34,897 bases of DNA from Brevundimonas sp. UBA7664 (GCF_002483305.1 NZ_DLHQ01000029.1:1-34897), one strand, 5' to 3'. Shown: positions 7,246 to 15,458, counted from the stretch's first letter. The notes: generated by a model from the letters alone, not told the origin. Program-made: numbers and translations.

Positions 7246-7713
7246 ATGCCCGAGACCCCCGTCCTCTACGTCCTGAACGGCCCGAACCTCAACCTGCTTG
7301 GGGTGCGCGAGCCCGACATCTATGGCCATGAGACCCTGGCCGACGTGCAGGCGCTGTGCGAGCGCGCCGCCGAAGGCGCGACCGTGGTCTTCCGCCAGAC
7401 CAATCACGAGGGCGAACTGATCGACCAGGTCCACGAAGCTCGAGAAAAGGCCTCGGCGCTGGTCATCAACGCGGCCGGCTACACCCACACCTCGGTGGCC
7501 CTGCTGGACGCCCTGAAGACGCTGACGATCCCCGTCGTCGAATGCCACCTGTCCAACCCGGCGGCGCGCGAGCGCTTCCGCCATCGCTCCTATGTTTCGT
7601 CGGTCGCGGCCGGCGTGGTTTCGGGCTTCGGCCCATTCAGCTACGAACTGGCCGTCAGGGCCGCTCTGCGGCTGGCGCAGGAACGCCGCGCCGCCGCCGA
7701 TCGTTCGGTTTAG
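7246..7713 (+). CDS. aroQ: 3-dehydroquinate dehydratase, type II
   Basis: 155 residues, the standard length for type II dehydroquinases. Converts 3-dehydroquinate to 3-dehydroshikimate in the shikimate pathway; forms dodecamers. The start is MPETPVLYVLNGPNLNLLG, the family hallmark. The lid-loop arginine follows in GVREPDIYG. Substrate-binding motifs are QTNHEGELID, NAAGYTHTSVALLD (catalytic-base neighbourhood) and VECHLSNPAARERFRHRSY with the catalytic histidine region. The ATG at 7246 is the only start that leaves this motif near the N terminus. First gene of the plus-strand run aroQ-accB-accC-aat, an order I recall from other alphaproteobacteria. Confidence 0.97.
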   Translation: MPETPVLYVLNGPNLNLLGVREPDIYGHETLADVQALCERAAEGATVVFRQTNHEGELIDQVHEAREKASALVINAAGYTHTSVALLDALKTLTIPVVECHLSNPAARERFRHRSYVSSVAAGVVSGFGPFSYELAVRAALRLAQERRAAADRSV

Positions 7714-7732
7714 AAGGTAAAAAGAGGCTCCC

Positions 7733-8254
7733 ATGGCCGAATCCAAAACGCCCGCTCCGAAGCTCAAGAACGAAGCCGAGATCGACACCACCCTGGTGCG
7801 GTCACTTGCTGACATTCTCAATGACACCTCCCTGACGGAGATCGAGTTGGAGCGCGGCGAGCTGCGCATCCGCGTCGCCCGCGAAATCGTGGCCGCGCCG
7901 GTCATGCAGTACGCCGCCGCCCCGGCTCCTGCCGCCGCCCATGCGCCCGCGTCGGCGCCCGCCGCCGCGGCCCCGGCCTCGATGCCGTCCGACCCGGCCA
8001 CCATCGTCGCCAAACAGGGCGAAGAGGTGAAGTCGCCCATGGTCGGCACCGTCTATCTGCAGGCCTCGCCGGAAGCCCCGCCCTTCATCGCCGTCGGCGA
8101 CAAGGTCAAGAAGGGCCAGACCCTGCTGATCGTCGAGGCCATGAAGACGATGAACCCGATCCAGGCCCCCCGCGACGGCGTCGTGGTCGAGGTGCTGGTC
8201 GGCGACGCCCAGCCGGTCGAGTTCGGCGAAGCCCTCGTCCTGCTGGAAGCCTAG
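7733..8254 (+). CDS. accB: Acetyl-CoA carboxylase biotin carboxyl carrier protein
   Basis: 173 residues. Carries biotin between biotin carboxylase (AccC) and carboxyltransferase in the first step of fatty-acid synthesis. The N-terminal region (about 18-52) is the AccC-interacting helix and strand. A flexible Ala/Pro linker spans about 58-86. The biotinyl domain covers about 98-173. The biotinylation site is VEAMKTMN with K138. The PPFIAVGDKVKKGQ stretch includes the thumb-type loop of bacterial BCCP. AGAGG precedes the ATG by about 6 nt. accC starts 3 nt after its stop. Confidence 0.97.
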   Translation: MAESKTPAPKLKNEAEIDTTLVRSLADILNDTSLTEIELERGELRIRVAREIVAAPVMQYAAAPAPAAAHAPASAPAAAAPASMPSDPATIVAKQGEEVKSPMVGTVYLQASPEAPPFIAVGDKVKKGQTLLIVEAMKTMNPIQAPRDGVVVEVLVGDAQPVEFGEALVLLEA

Positions 8255-8257
8255 GCC

Positions 8258-9610
8258 GTGTTCACCAAGGTCCTCATCGCCAACCGCGGCGAAATCGCCC
8301 TGCGGATTCACCGCGCCTGCAAGGAGATGGGCATCTCCACCGTCGCCGTGCACTCCGAGGCCGACCGCGGCGCCATGTGGGTGCGGCTGGCGGACGAAAG
8401 CGTCTGCATCGGCCCCGCCCCGGCGGCGAAGAGCTATCTCAACATTCCGTCGATCATCGCCGCCGCCGAGATCACCGGCGCCCAGGCCATCCACCCCGGC
8501 TACGGCTTCCTGTCCGAGAACGCCCGCTTCGCCGAGATCGTCGAGGCCCACGGCATGACCTTCATCGGTCCCAAGCCCGAGCACATCCGGGTCATGGGCG
8601 ACAAGATCACCGCCAAACAGACCGTGCTCGAGGCCGGCATCCCCTGCGTCCCCGGTTCGGCCGGCGAGGTCGAGACCGTCGAGGACGCCATCGCGGCTTC
8701 GAAGACCATCGGCTTCCCCCTGATCGTCAAGGCCGCCGCGGGCGGCGGCGGGCGCGGCATGAAGGTGGCCCTGACCGCCGATGACCTCGTCGAGGCCGTC
8801 CAGACCGCCCAGTCCGAAGCGACCGCTGCCTTCGGCAACGGCGCCGTCTATATGGAGCGCTACCTCCAGAAGCCGCGCCACATCGAGCTTCAGGTCATCG
8901 CCGACAGCCACGGCAACGTCGTCCACCTCGGCGAGCGCGACTGCTCCCTGCAGCGCCGCCACCAGAAGGTCATGGAAGAGGCCCCCTCTCCGGCCCTGTC
9001 AGCGGCCGAACGCGTCGCCATCGGCGAGACCGTCAACAAGGCCATCGCCGCCATCGGCTACCTCGGCGTCGGCACCATCGAATTCCTCTGGGAAGACGGC
9101 GAATTCTTCTTCATCGAGATGAACACCCGCCTGCAGGTCGAGCATCCGGTTACGGAAATGATCACGGGCGTTGATCTGGTCCGCGAACAGATCCGCATCG
9201 CCGCCGGCCTGCCGCTGTCCTTCACCCAGGCCGATGTGAAATTCACCGGCCACTCGATCGAGTGCCGCATCAACGCCGAGAACGCCGAGACCTTCACCCC
9301 CTCGCCCGGCACCATCACCGACTTCCACGCCCCCGGCGGCCTGGGCGTCCGTCTGGATAGCGCCATCTACGCCGGCTATTCGATCCCGCCCTACTACGAC
9401 AGCCTGATCGGCAAGCTGATCGTCCACGGCCGCGACCGCGAGGAATGCATCGCCCGCCTCAGGCGCAGCCTGAACGAGATGGTCATCGGCGGCATCGACA
9501 CGACCATCCCCCTGTTCCAGAAGCTGCTGCAGGAGCCCGACATCCTGTCCGGCGACTATGACATCCACTGGCTCGAGAACTGGGCCAAGCGCCAGAAGAC
9601 CGGCGCCTGA
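8258..9610 (+). CDS. accC: Acetyl-CoA carboxylase, biotin carboxylase subunit
   Basis: 450 residues. ATP-dependent carboxylation of biotin on AccB. Start is GTG (8258), three nt after accB, giving the standard N terminus MFTKVLIANRGEIALRI. ATP-grasp features: K116 in MGDK, K159 in LIVKAAAGGGGRGM (glycine-rich loop 161-167), HIELQVIAD (208-216), RDCSLQRRHQK (227-237), and E288 in FIEMNTRLQVEHPVTE (285-300), which carries the metal- and bicarbonate-binding Glu/Arg. Complete and normal in length. Its TGA stop appears to overlap the aat start as CTGA. Confidence 0.98.
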   Translation: MFTKVLIANRGEIALRIHRACKEMGISTVAVHSEADRGAMWVRLADESVCIGPAPAAKSYLNIPSIIAAAEITGAQAIHPGYGFLSENARFAEIVEAHGMTFIGPKPEHIRVMGDKITAKQTVLEAGIPCVPGSAGEVETVEDAIAASKTIGFPLIVKAAAGGGGRGMKVALTADDLVEAVQTAQSEATAAFGNGAVYMERYLQKPRHIELQVIADSHGNVVHLGERDCSLQRRHQKVMEEAPSPALSAAERVAIGETVNKAIAAIGYLGVGTIEFLWEDGEFFFIEMNTRLQVEHPVTEMITGVDLVREQIRIAAGLPLSFTQADVKFTGHSIECRINAENAETFTPSPGTITDFHAPGGLGVRLDSAIYAGYSIPPYYDSLIGKLIVHGRDREECIARLRRSLNEMVIGGIDTTIPLFQKLLQEPDILSGDYDIHWLENWAKRQKTGA

Positions 9611-10302
9611 GCGACCCGGGCTTCAGCGCCGGCGGGCCCTTCGGCGGCTTCGGCCCCGATGAACTGCTGAACTGCTACGCCACCGGCGTATTCCCCATGG
9701 GCGAGGCCCGCGACGACCCGCGCATCTTCCTCGTCGAGCCGGAACAGCGCGGGGTCATCCCGCTGGACCGGTTCCACGTCCCGACCCGCCTGAAGCGCAC
9801 GGTCCGCGCCGACGGGGTCACGGTCCGGGTCGACACCGCATTCGACGCCGTGCTGGACGCCTGCGCCGCCTCCGGCCCCGGCCGCGACGACAGCTGGATC
9901 AACGCCCCGATCCGCCGCCTCTACATCGAACTGAACGCCCGGGGCCACGCCTACAGCATCGAGTGCTGGCGCGACGAGACCCTGGTCGGCGGCCTCTATG
10001 GCGTGACCCTTGGCGGAGCCTTCTTCGGCGAGAGCATGTTCAGCCGCGAGCGCGACGCCTCGAAGATCGCCCTGGTGCACCTGGTCGCGCGGTTGAAACG
10101 GGGCGGCTGGCGGCTGCTGGACACGCAGTTCCTGACCAGTCACCTCAGCCAGTTCGGCGCGATCGAGACGCCGCAGTCGACCTATCTCAAACTGCTGCGC
10201 ACAGCCCGACTGCTGCGGCCCAACACCCGGTCCCTGTTCGACCCCATGACCGGATCAGAGGCGCTGTTCTACGCCTTGCAGCCGACAATCCAGGCGTCAT
10301 AG
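9607..10302 (+). CDS. aat: Leucyl/phenylalanyl-tRNA--protein transferase, probable CTG start
   Basis: Adds Leu or Phe from charged tRNA to N-terminal Arg/Lys of proteins, making them N-degrons for ClpS/ClpAP. Conserved segments: DELLNCYATGVFPMGEARDD, DSWINAPIRRLYIELNARGHAYSIECW, GGLYGVTLGGAFFGESMFS, ASKIALVHLVARLKRGGWRLLDTQF. The first ATG in frame (9697) lies after the conserved ELLNCYATGVFP, so it is too late. No ATG, GTG or TTG occurs in frame between the upstream stop (9559) and 9697. CTG at 9607 overlaps the accC stop as CTGA, like the ATGA/GTGA overlaps elsewhere here, and gives 231 residues. I chose it; a base error is the alternative. The 3' end overlaps the convergent DUF2155 gene by 34 bp. 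Confidence 0.88.
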   Translation: MSDPGFSAGGPFGGFGPDELLNCYATGVFPMGEARDDPRIFLVEPEQRGVIPLDRFHVPTRLKRTVRADGVTVRVDTAFDAVLDACAASGPGRDDSWINAPIRRLYIELNARGHAYSIECWRDETLVGGLYGVTLGGAFFGESMFSRERDASKIALVHLVARLKRGGWRLLDTQFLTSHLSQFGAIETPQSTYLKLLRTARLLRPNTRSLFDPMTGSEALFYALQPTIQAS

Positions 10303-10919
10303 ATCGGGTGCTGCAGCCCGCTGACGCCAGGCGAGGAGGCGAACATCCAGCCGCGGAAAATCTGGCGCGGCTCATTGACCTGCATGACGCCACGCGGCTG
10401 CAGGCTGACTTCCAGATAGGCGACGGCGTCCGCAACCTGTTCATCGGGGGCCGACACTTCACAGGCGCGGGCCGTAAAGATCAGCGTCTTCTGGAACCGG
10501 ACCGGACGACCGCCGACCTCGACCTCGAACCGCATCGATTCGGCCGTGATCTTGTCGATGGCTTCGACGATGGCGACGCGACGACGCTGACGGCGCGCGG
10601 GTGCGGCCGGCGCAGCGGGACGGGCCACGGCGGGAGCCGCCTCAGCCTCTTCTTTCGGCTCTTCCTTGTCGATCTCCGCCACCACGATGGAAGGCGCGGG
10701 CGGCGTCACGGCGATCGGCGTGGTCGGCGCGGGCGCCGCTTCGGGCGCGGGCTCGACGGGCGCAGTCTGGGCCGGCGTCTGCCGGTTCAGCGTCGCCGTC
10801 GGATCCTGGATGGGGACAGCGTCCTGGGGCAGGTCGTTGAGGGCGGAGGCCAGCACCCCGCCCGACGCCATCAGCGCCACGGCGGTCACGCCCGCCAGAA
10901 TGCCGCCGCGGAGCGTCAT
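10269..10919 (-). CDS. DUF2155 domain protein (exported or membrane-anchored)
   Basis: 216 residues. A hydrophobic N-terminal segment (about 8-26) acts as signal or anchor. A Pro/Ala and acidic linker runs to about 110. The DUF2155 domain spans about 114-215: AIVEAIDKITAESMRFEVEVG, a RACEVS cysteine (C153), AYLEVSLQP, and RGWMFASSPGVSGLQHPIYDAW with C214. The two cysteines may form a disulfide in the periplasm. Function unknown. In alphaproteobacteria this family commonly sits beside the NDUFA12-like gene and aat, as here. ATG at 10919 overlaps the NDUFA12-like stop by 4 nt (ATGA), so the two are co-transcribed. Confidence 0.9.
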   Translation of the reverse strand: MTLRGGILAGVTAVALMASGGVLASALNDLPQDAVPIQDPTATLNRQTPAQTAPVEPAPEAAPAPTTPIAVTPPAPSIVVAEIDKEEPKEEAEAAPAVARPAAPAAPARRQRRRVAIVEAIDKITAESMRFEVEVGGRPVRFQKTLIFTARACEVSAPDEQVADAVAYLEVSLQPRGVMQVNEPRQIFRGWMFASSPGVSGLQHPIYDAWIVGCKA

Positions 10920-11308
10920 TCCGGTCGCCAGGATTCGTAGTCGCCCGTCGCCGGCGGCCGCACGCCATCGGACGCCAGCGACCCCTTGGGCCGCCAGGCC
11001 ATGGGCGTACCGGTCAGGTTAGGCAGATGGTCCTCCTCCCAGGCGCGGCGAGGCAGGGGCTGATCCGTCGGCAGTTCGTCAAAGGTGTAGTGCAGCCAGC
11101 CATGCCAGTCCGGCGGCACTTTCGAGGCGTCGGCATAGCCGTTGTAGGTCACCCAGCGGCGACGGCGGCCGTCATAACTGGAGCTGTCGCGCGACAGGTA
11201 ATACCGGTTGCCAAACTCGTCCGTCCCCACGTGCTCGCCACGCTTGGCGATGGTGAAGAAGGTGCCGATGGTGGCGCCGCTGGTCCAGCCGAAGATCCTG
11301 CCTAGCAC
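10916..11308 (-). CDS. NDUFA12-like accessory protein of respiratory Complex I
   Basis: 130 residues from GTG at 11308. Matches the NDUFA12/B17.2 family, an alphaproteobacterial and mitochondrial Complex I accessory subunit on the matrix (cytoplasmic) arm. Segments: FGWTSGATIGTFFTIAKRGEHVGTDEFGNRYY, RRRWVTYNGYADASKVPPDWHGWLHYTF, then PNLTGTPMAWRPKGSLA. An in-frame ATG at 11368 would add a poorly conserved 20-residue extension, and that ATG lies inside a good -10 box (TATGAT, 11364-11369). I therefore prefer GTG, which gives MLGRIFGW as in relatives as I remember them. DUF2155 follows with a 4-nt overlap. Complex I genes are not in this window. Confidence 0.9.
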   Translation of the reverse strand: MLGRIFGWTSGATIGTFFTIAKRGEHVGTDEFGNRYYLSRDSSSYDGRRRRWVTYNGYADASKVPPDWHGWLHYTFDELPTDQPLPRRAWEEDHLPNLTGTPMAWRPKGSLASDGVRPPATGDYESWRPE

Positions 11309-11363
11309 GTCGGGAATTCCACTCAGTTCGGGTCGCCCGGCGGAGGGCCGGCGACGCAGATCA

Positions 11364-11396
11364 ATCATAGAAAGGCTCGGCCCCGGCGTCCAGCAC
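11364..11396 (-). promoter_or_regulatory. Candidate promoter of NDUFA12-like/DUF2155 genes
   Basis: On the minus strand CTGGACGC is followed after about 16 nt by TATGAT (11369-11364). This resembles the alphaproteobacterial housekeeping pattern TTGAC-N-TATAAT. The start site would fall near 11357, giving a leader of about 50 nt to the GTG at 11308. Prediction by eye only. Confidence 0.35.
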
Positions 11397-11486
11397 CGCC
11401 GGACGACCGCGACCCTCAACATCTTGGGGGTAACCGTTCCCGGGCACGCCAGATTTATTGCCGCGCCCCCGACGGCGCCGCTAGTC

Positions 11487-11500
11487 TGGCCGAAAGGCCA
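11487..11500 (+). promoter_or_regulatory. Short GAAA-loop hairpin before the NrdJ-like gene
   Basis: TGGCC GAAA GGCCA is a 5-bp stem with a GNRA-type tetraloop, ending 15 nt before the ATG at 11516, in the leader of the NrdJ-like gene. It may shape translation initiation; no Shine-Dalgarno is obvious here. Weak evidence. Confidence 0.3.
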
Positions 11501-11515
11501 CGTCGAGTCCGCCGC

Positions 11516-13912
11516 ATGCGCTTTCCCTTCGCCTCGCTCGCCGCCGCGATGCACCGACCCGTCCGCGAGATCGAGCGCGCCGACCGGATCGTGGTCGTTC
11601 GCGCTCCGGAGGGCTGGACAGACGTCCAGATCGAGGCCTGGCTGGACTGGGCCGACGCCGAGAAACTGGCTGTTGAAGGCGATGACCCGCTGGCGGAGAT
11701 GGCCGAGGCCTTTGGCCGGCGACTTCGCAGCGCCGACACGGACGTCCTGGCCGCCACGCTGCTGCTGGGGCTCGCCTCGCCTGCCCGGACCGCCGGCGTC
11801 GCGGCGGGTCTGCACGATCTGTCTGACCCCGGCACAGCCCGTCAGCTGGAAGCGGAAACGGCCCGGCGGCGAACGAACCGCCTGGCGGCAGGGGCCGTCG
11901 AGGCCGCGTCCGCAGCGCTGGAGAAGGTGGCCGACGCTGTCGCTCGCTGCGAGGGTCCGCGCGCCGACTGCGCCGACCCCCTGCGGAATCCCGCCCTGGC
12001 CCGGGCGGCGCTCGCCGCGCGCCGCGCAGGCGCCAGCGACGCCGACATCGTCCGCGCCATCCAGGGCGAACGCTTCGACGTCGCGCGCCTGCCCGCTCCG
12101 TCCTCTCCGCCTCGTCTGGCCATGGCCGACCGCGCCATGATCGCCTCGGGAGCGCCAGAAGCGTTGATGGCTGCGGAGGCCTCGCTGGATGGCGATCTCA
12201 TCCTGACCTTTGATCCGGATACGGCCGAGGCCTTGGCTCAGGCCGGGCGATCTCCAGCGGTCATGCTCTGCCTGCCCGCGCTGCAGCAACTCGCCGGAAC
12301 GGAGTTCGAGGCCGCGTTCCGCCAACTCGTCAGCCTCTGGACAGCGGCCCTCGCGGCTGACGGCCCGGCGCTTGTGGCGGTCGGACTGGGCGGACTGGCC
12401 GATTTCGTCCTTGCCGACTCCAGTCAGGCTCGCGCCGGAGATCTGGCGAACCTCGTTCGATCGGCCGCCGGCGAAACGGCGACGGCCCTGTTCGTCGATG
12501 ACGCCGAAGCCGCCCTGCGGCTGGGTCTGTCGCGCTTCTCGGCTGTTGATGTCTGGCAGACCTCGGATGGCGGCGTCGCGCGGCGCCTGCGCCCTGCAAT
12601 GGCTGTGGCGATCGCCAGGAGCGGCGGGGATATCGATGCGGCCGAGCGGCGACTGTTCGGCCGGCGAACCCTCGTCAACGCGCCCGGCGTCGACCACGCC
12701 GCCCTGCGGGCCAAGGGCTTTACGGATGTGGAGCTGGAAGGTCTGGAGCAGGCCCTGGCCGAGGTTGATTCGCTCGGTGACGCCTTCCGGCCGCCGGTCC
12801 TTGATGCCGGCTTTCTCCGCGACGTCTTGGGGGTTGAAGAAGTCGCGGAGGCGCTACTGCCGCAACTCGGCTTCGCGGCGGACGAGATCGCCCGCGCCGA
12901 GGCATGGGCGTTTGGTCACGGCCATCTGGCCGGATGGGACGCCGCGCCTGAAGACCTTGCGGCCGTCCTGGCGGACCCGGCGGCGTATGAGGCCTCGCTG
13001 CGCGCTGAACTCGAGCCTGGGAGCGCGGTCCCCGATGTTGCGCCAACCCTGATCGATTGGCGCGCCTCGGCGCCACAGGCCGCGCGCCTGCTGGCCGACG
13101 CGGCGCGTGACGGGCGCCGGGCGATCCGGCTGATGCGCGCCGCACCGCCCGCCGGCCCCCTGCTCGATCTGGTCGAGCCCGAACCGGCGGCGCGCCCACG
13201 CCGCTGGGAACCGGAGACCCGGGCCGTTGAACGGGTCGTGGAGAAGGTCGTCGAACGCGACCGCACGCGCCGCAAGCTGCCGGACCGCCGCAAGGGCTAT
13301 ATCCAGAAGGCGGCCGTCGGTGGGCACAAGGTCTACATCCACACCGGCGAATACGACGATGGCGAGCTCGGCGAGATCTTCATCGACATGCACAAGGAAG
13401 GCGCCGCCTTTCGCTCGCTGATGAACAATTTCGCCATCGCGATCTCGATCGGGCTCCAGTACGGCGTGCCGCTGGACGAGTTTGTCGACGCCTTCATCTT
13501 CACCCGGTTCGAGCCTGCCGGGTCGGTCACTGGCAACGATTCGATCAAGTCCGCGACCTCGATCCTCGACTATATTTTCCGCGAACTGGGCGTCTCCTAT
13601 CTGGACCGCCATGAGCTCGCCAATGCCGAGCCTGATCCGTTGAGCGGCAATGGTCTGGGCACATTGGAAGGCGAGGGCGACGCGCCCGAAGCGGTTCCCG
13701 CCGCGCGGTTCATTTCCAAGGGCTTTGCGCGAGGCGCAGCGCCGGACAATCTGGTCGTCCTGCCGTTCGGCCAGAGGCGGGAAGCGCCGGCCACCTCCCA
13801 TGCGACGACCGAAGCGGTCGCCTGCCCGGCCTGCGGCGATTTCTCGCTGCAGCAACGGGGCGCGGGCTGGGCCTGCGACACCTGCGGCGCGGCGCCGTCG
13901 ATGCAGGGTTGA
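11516..13912 (+). CDS. NrdJ-derived protein (TSCPD domain), apparent class II ribonucleotide reductase pseudoenzyme
   Basis: 798 residues, one intact frame. From memory of alphaproteobacterial NrdJ (B12-dependent reductase, about 1,200 residues), similarity runs in order along the chain. CEGPRADCADPLRNPAL (145-161) resembles NrdJ CEGSGDDCFDPEKNPAL; FRQLVSLWTAAL (268-279) also matches. RRTLVNAPGVDHAALRAKGF (383-402) and DVLGVEEVAEALLPQLGF (436-453) match the linker. KLPDRRKGYIQKAAVGGHKVYI (587-608) to SILDYIFRELGVSYL (682-696) is the well-conserved TSCPD-type region. A Cys4 zinc-ribbon CPAC..CDTC (770-790) ends it. The NPCSE catalytic segment and the bulk of the barrel are missing or unrecognisable, so reductase activity is unlikely. 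Whether it regulates or partners a true NrdJ is unknown. Divergent from the NDUFA12-like gene. Confidence 0.8.
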   Translation: MRFPFASLAAAMHRPVREIERADRIVVVRAPEGWTDVQIEAWLDWADAEKLAVEGDDPLAEMAEAFGRRLRSADTDVLAATLLLGLASPARTAGVAAGLHDLSDPGTARQLEAETARRRTNRLAAGAVEAASAALEKVADAVARCEGPRADCADPLRNPALARAALAARRAGASDADIVRAIQGERFDVARLPAPSSPPRLAMADRAMIASGAPEALMAAEASLDGDLILTFDPDTAEALAQAGRSPAVMLCLPALQQLAGTEFEAAFRQLVSLWTAALAADGPALVAVGLGGLADFVLADSSQARAGDLANLVRSAAGETATALFVDDAEAALRLGLSRFSAVDVWQTSDGGVARRLRPAMAVAIARSGGDIDAAERRLFGRRTLVNAPGVDHAALRAKGFTDVELEGLEQALAEVDSLGDAFRPPVLDAGFLRDVLGVEEVAEALLPQLGFAADEIARAEAWAFGHGHLAGWDAAPEDLAAVLADPAAYEASLRAELEPGSAVPDVAPTLIDWRASAPQAARLLADAARDGRRAIRLMRAAPPAGPLLDLVEPEPAARPRRWEPETRAVERVVEKVVERDRTRRKLPDRRKGYIQKAAVGGHKVYIHTGEYDDGELGEIFIDMHKEGAAFRSLMNNFAIAISIGLQYGVPLDEFVDAFIFTRFEPAGSVTGNDSIKSATSILDYIFRELGVSYLDRHELANAEPDPLSGNGLGTLEGEGDAPEAVPAARFISKGFARGAAPDNLVVLPFGQRREAPATSHATTEAVACPACGDFSLQQRGAGWACDTCGAAPSMQG

Positions 13913-13973
13913 TCAACGATTTGGCGCCATGGTGCTTCGCGTCGAGCCTCGCCCGACGCGACCGGAGCCCACC

Positions 13974-14465
13974 ATGAAGCCGATCCTGACCGCCGCCGTC
14001 ATCGCAGCGCTCGCCGCCGCCGCCCTGCCCGCCATGGCCCAGAACGCCGGCCAGATCGCGCGCGTGCGCGGCGGAGCGAGCTGCGCCGGCTGCAACCTGT
14101 TCCAGGCGGCCCTGTCTGGGCTGGAGGCCCGCGGCCTGAACCTGTCAGACGCCCGGCTTCGTCAGGCCGACCTGAGCCTGGCGGTGATGAACCGGACCCG
14201 GTTCTCCAATGCCGACCTGCGCGATGTCGAGGCCTATGGCGGCGTCTTCTCCGGCTCGAACTTCTCGGGAGCCAACCTGACCAACGCCAGTTTCGTGGGC
14301 GCCTGGCTGGAGGGTGCGGCCTTCTCCGGCGCGACCCTGACCGGGGTCAATTTCTCGGGCGCTTCGTTGCGGCGTGCGACGGGCCTTACCCAGAGCCGAT
14401 TGAACCGGGCTTGCGGCGACGAGGCGACGCAACTGCCGGGTGGCCTGTCCATCCCCCACTGCTAG
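13974..14465 (+). CDS. Secreted pentapeptide-repeat protein, short paralogue
   Basis: 163 residues, ATG at 13974 with GGAG eight nt upstream. Signal peptide at about 1-22, cleavage after AMA. The mature part is a pentapeptide-repeat right-handed beta-helix of A(D/N)LXX-type units from about 41 to 133 (LRQADLSLA, FSGANLTNA, FSGATLTGV). The helix is capped by Cys pairs: GGASCAGCNL (C37, C40) at the N-terminal end and RACGDEATQLPGGLSIPHC (C147, C163) at the C-terminal end. The adjacent gene has the same four cysteines. No enzymatic motif, and the function is unknown. The arrangement suggests disulfides or a bound metal at both ends of the helix in the periplasm. Confidence 0.88.
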   Translation: MKPILTAAVIAALAAAALPAMAQNAGQIARVRGGASCAGCNLFQAALSGLEARGLNLSDARLRQADLSLAVMNRTRFSNADLRDVEAYGGVFSGSNFSGANLTNASFVGAWLEGAAFSGATLTGVNFSGASLRRATGLTQSRLNRACGDEATQLPGGLSIPHC

Positions 14466-14528
14466 GAAGTCCCGGACCTTACGGCGAATTAAGTAGGGTT
14501 TGCCGGTATTTGAAGCCATGAAAGAGAC

Positions 14529-15452
14529 GTGAAACAGATCGCTTCCCCCCTGTTCCGTCGCCTCTCCGCCTCCGGCCTCGCGCTGGCCGCCGCCATGGCC
14601 GCCCTCGCCGCCGCGGGACCGGCCAGCGCAGAAATCCAGCTTCAGTTTCAATTCCAGGATCCCGATGTCGCGCGGATGGTGTCGCTGGGCGGGACCTGCA
14701 ATCGCTGCGAACTGTCCGGACGCGATCTGACCGGCGCGGCCTTCACCGGGGCCGTCTTCACCAACGCCACCCTGGTCGGCGCCAATCTGCGCGGCGCCGA
14801 GCTGGTCGGTTCGAACTTCTCGGGCAGTGACTTCAGCCGGGCGGACCTGTCCGGCGCCGAAATGGTCGGCGCCAACTTCACCGGCGCCAGTTTCGCCGGG
14901 GCCGACCTGTCGGGGGCCGAGGCCATGGGCGCGACCCTGGTGCGGGTGCGGCTGACCGGGGCGGACCTGACGGGCGCGATCCTGAACGGCGCCAACATGA
15001 ACGGCGCGATCCTGACCGGCGCGGACCTGGAAGGCGCGGAGGTGAACGCCGCCACCCTGGCCAACGTCAACGCCCGGTCGGCGGACTTCTCCGGGGCGGA
15101 GATCGCGATGTCGAACCTGTCGAACGGCGACTTCCGCTCGGCCGACTTCAGCGGCGCCACCCTGAACGGCGCGCGCCTGACAGGCGGCAATTTTGCGGGC
15201 GCCGACTTCGACAACGCCGAGATGCACCGCGCCGACATCCGCGGCGCGGACCTGTCGGGAGCCCGCGGGCTCAGCCAGGACCAGATCGGCCGGGCCTGCG
15301 GCGACGCCAACACCCGCCTGCCGGGTCGCCTGAGCGTCCGGGTCTGCCGCGGCATCTCCGGGGTTCGAGCCGCGCCCCGTCCGCCCTCTCCGCCGGCGCC
15401 GCCGGTCCCGCCGCGTTCGCGGAACCTGGTCGTGGCCAGCGCCGACCGCTGA
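14529..15452 (+). CDS. Secreted pentapeptide-repeat protein, long paralogue
   Basis: 307 residues from GTG at 14529 (AAAGAG just upstream). Signal peptide at about 1-34, ending PASA. The pentapeptide beta-helix runs from about 61 to 247, nearly 37 consecutive units (for example LVGANLRGAELVGSNFSGS). N-terminal cap GGTCNRCEL (C57, C60); C-terminal cap RACGDANTRLPGRLSVRVC (C257, C273). The spacing between the last two cysteines is 16 in both paralogues. A Pro-rich tail (about 282-297) follows that the short paralogue lacks. Lies 63 nt after the first gene, so a tandem duplication is likely. Convergent with aspS, 6 nt between the stops. Function unknown. Confidence 0.88.
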   Translation: MKQIASPLFRRLSASGLALAAAMAALAAAGPASAEIQLQFQFQDPDVARMVSLGGTCNRCELSGRDLTGAAFTGAVFTNATLVGANLRGAELVGSNFSGSDFSRADLSGAEMVGANFTGASFAGADLSGAEAMGATLVRVRLTGADLTGAILNGANMNGAILTGADLEGAEVNAATLANVNARSADFSGAEIAMSNLSNGDFRSADFSGATLNGARLTGGNFAGADFDNAEMHRADIRGADLSGARGLSQDQIGRACGDANTRLPGRLSVRVCRGISGVRAAPRPPSPPAPPVPPRSRNLVVASADR

Positions 15453-15458
15453 CGTCCG

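Noticed and set aside
11309..11368. Upstream ATG start for the NDUFA12-like protein
   Set aside because: The added 20 residues are not typical of the family, and the ATG is inside a likely -10 box.
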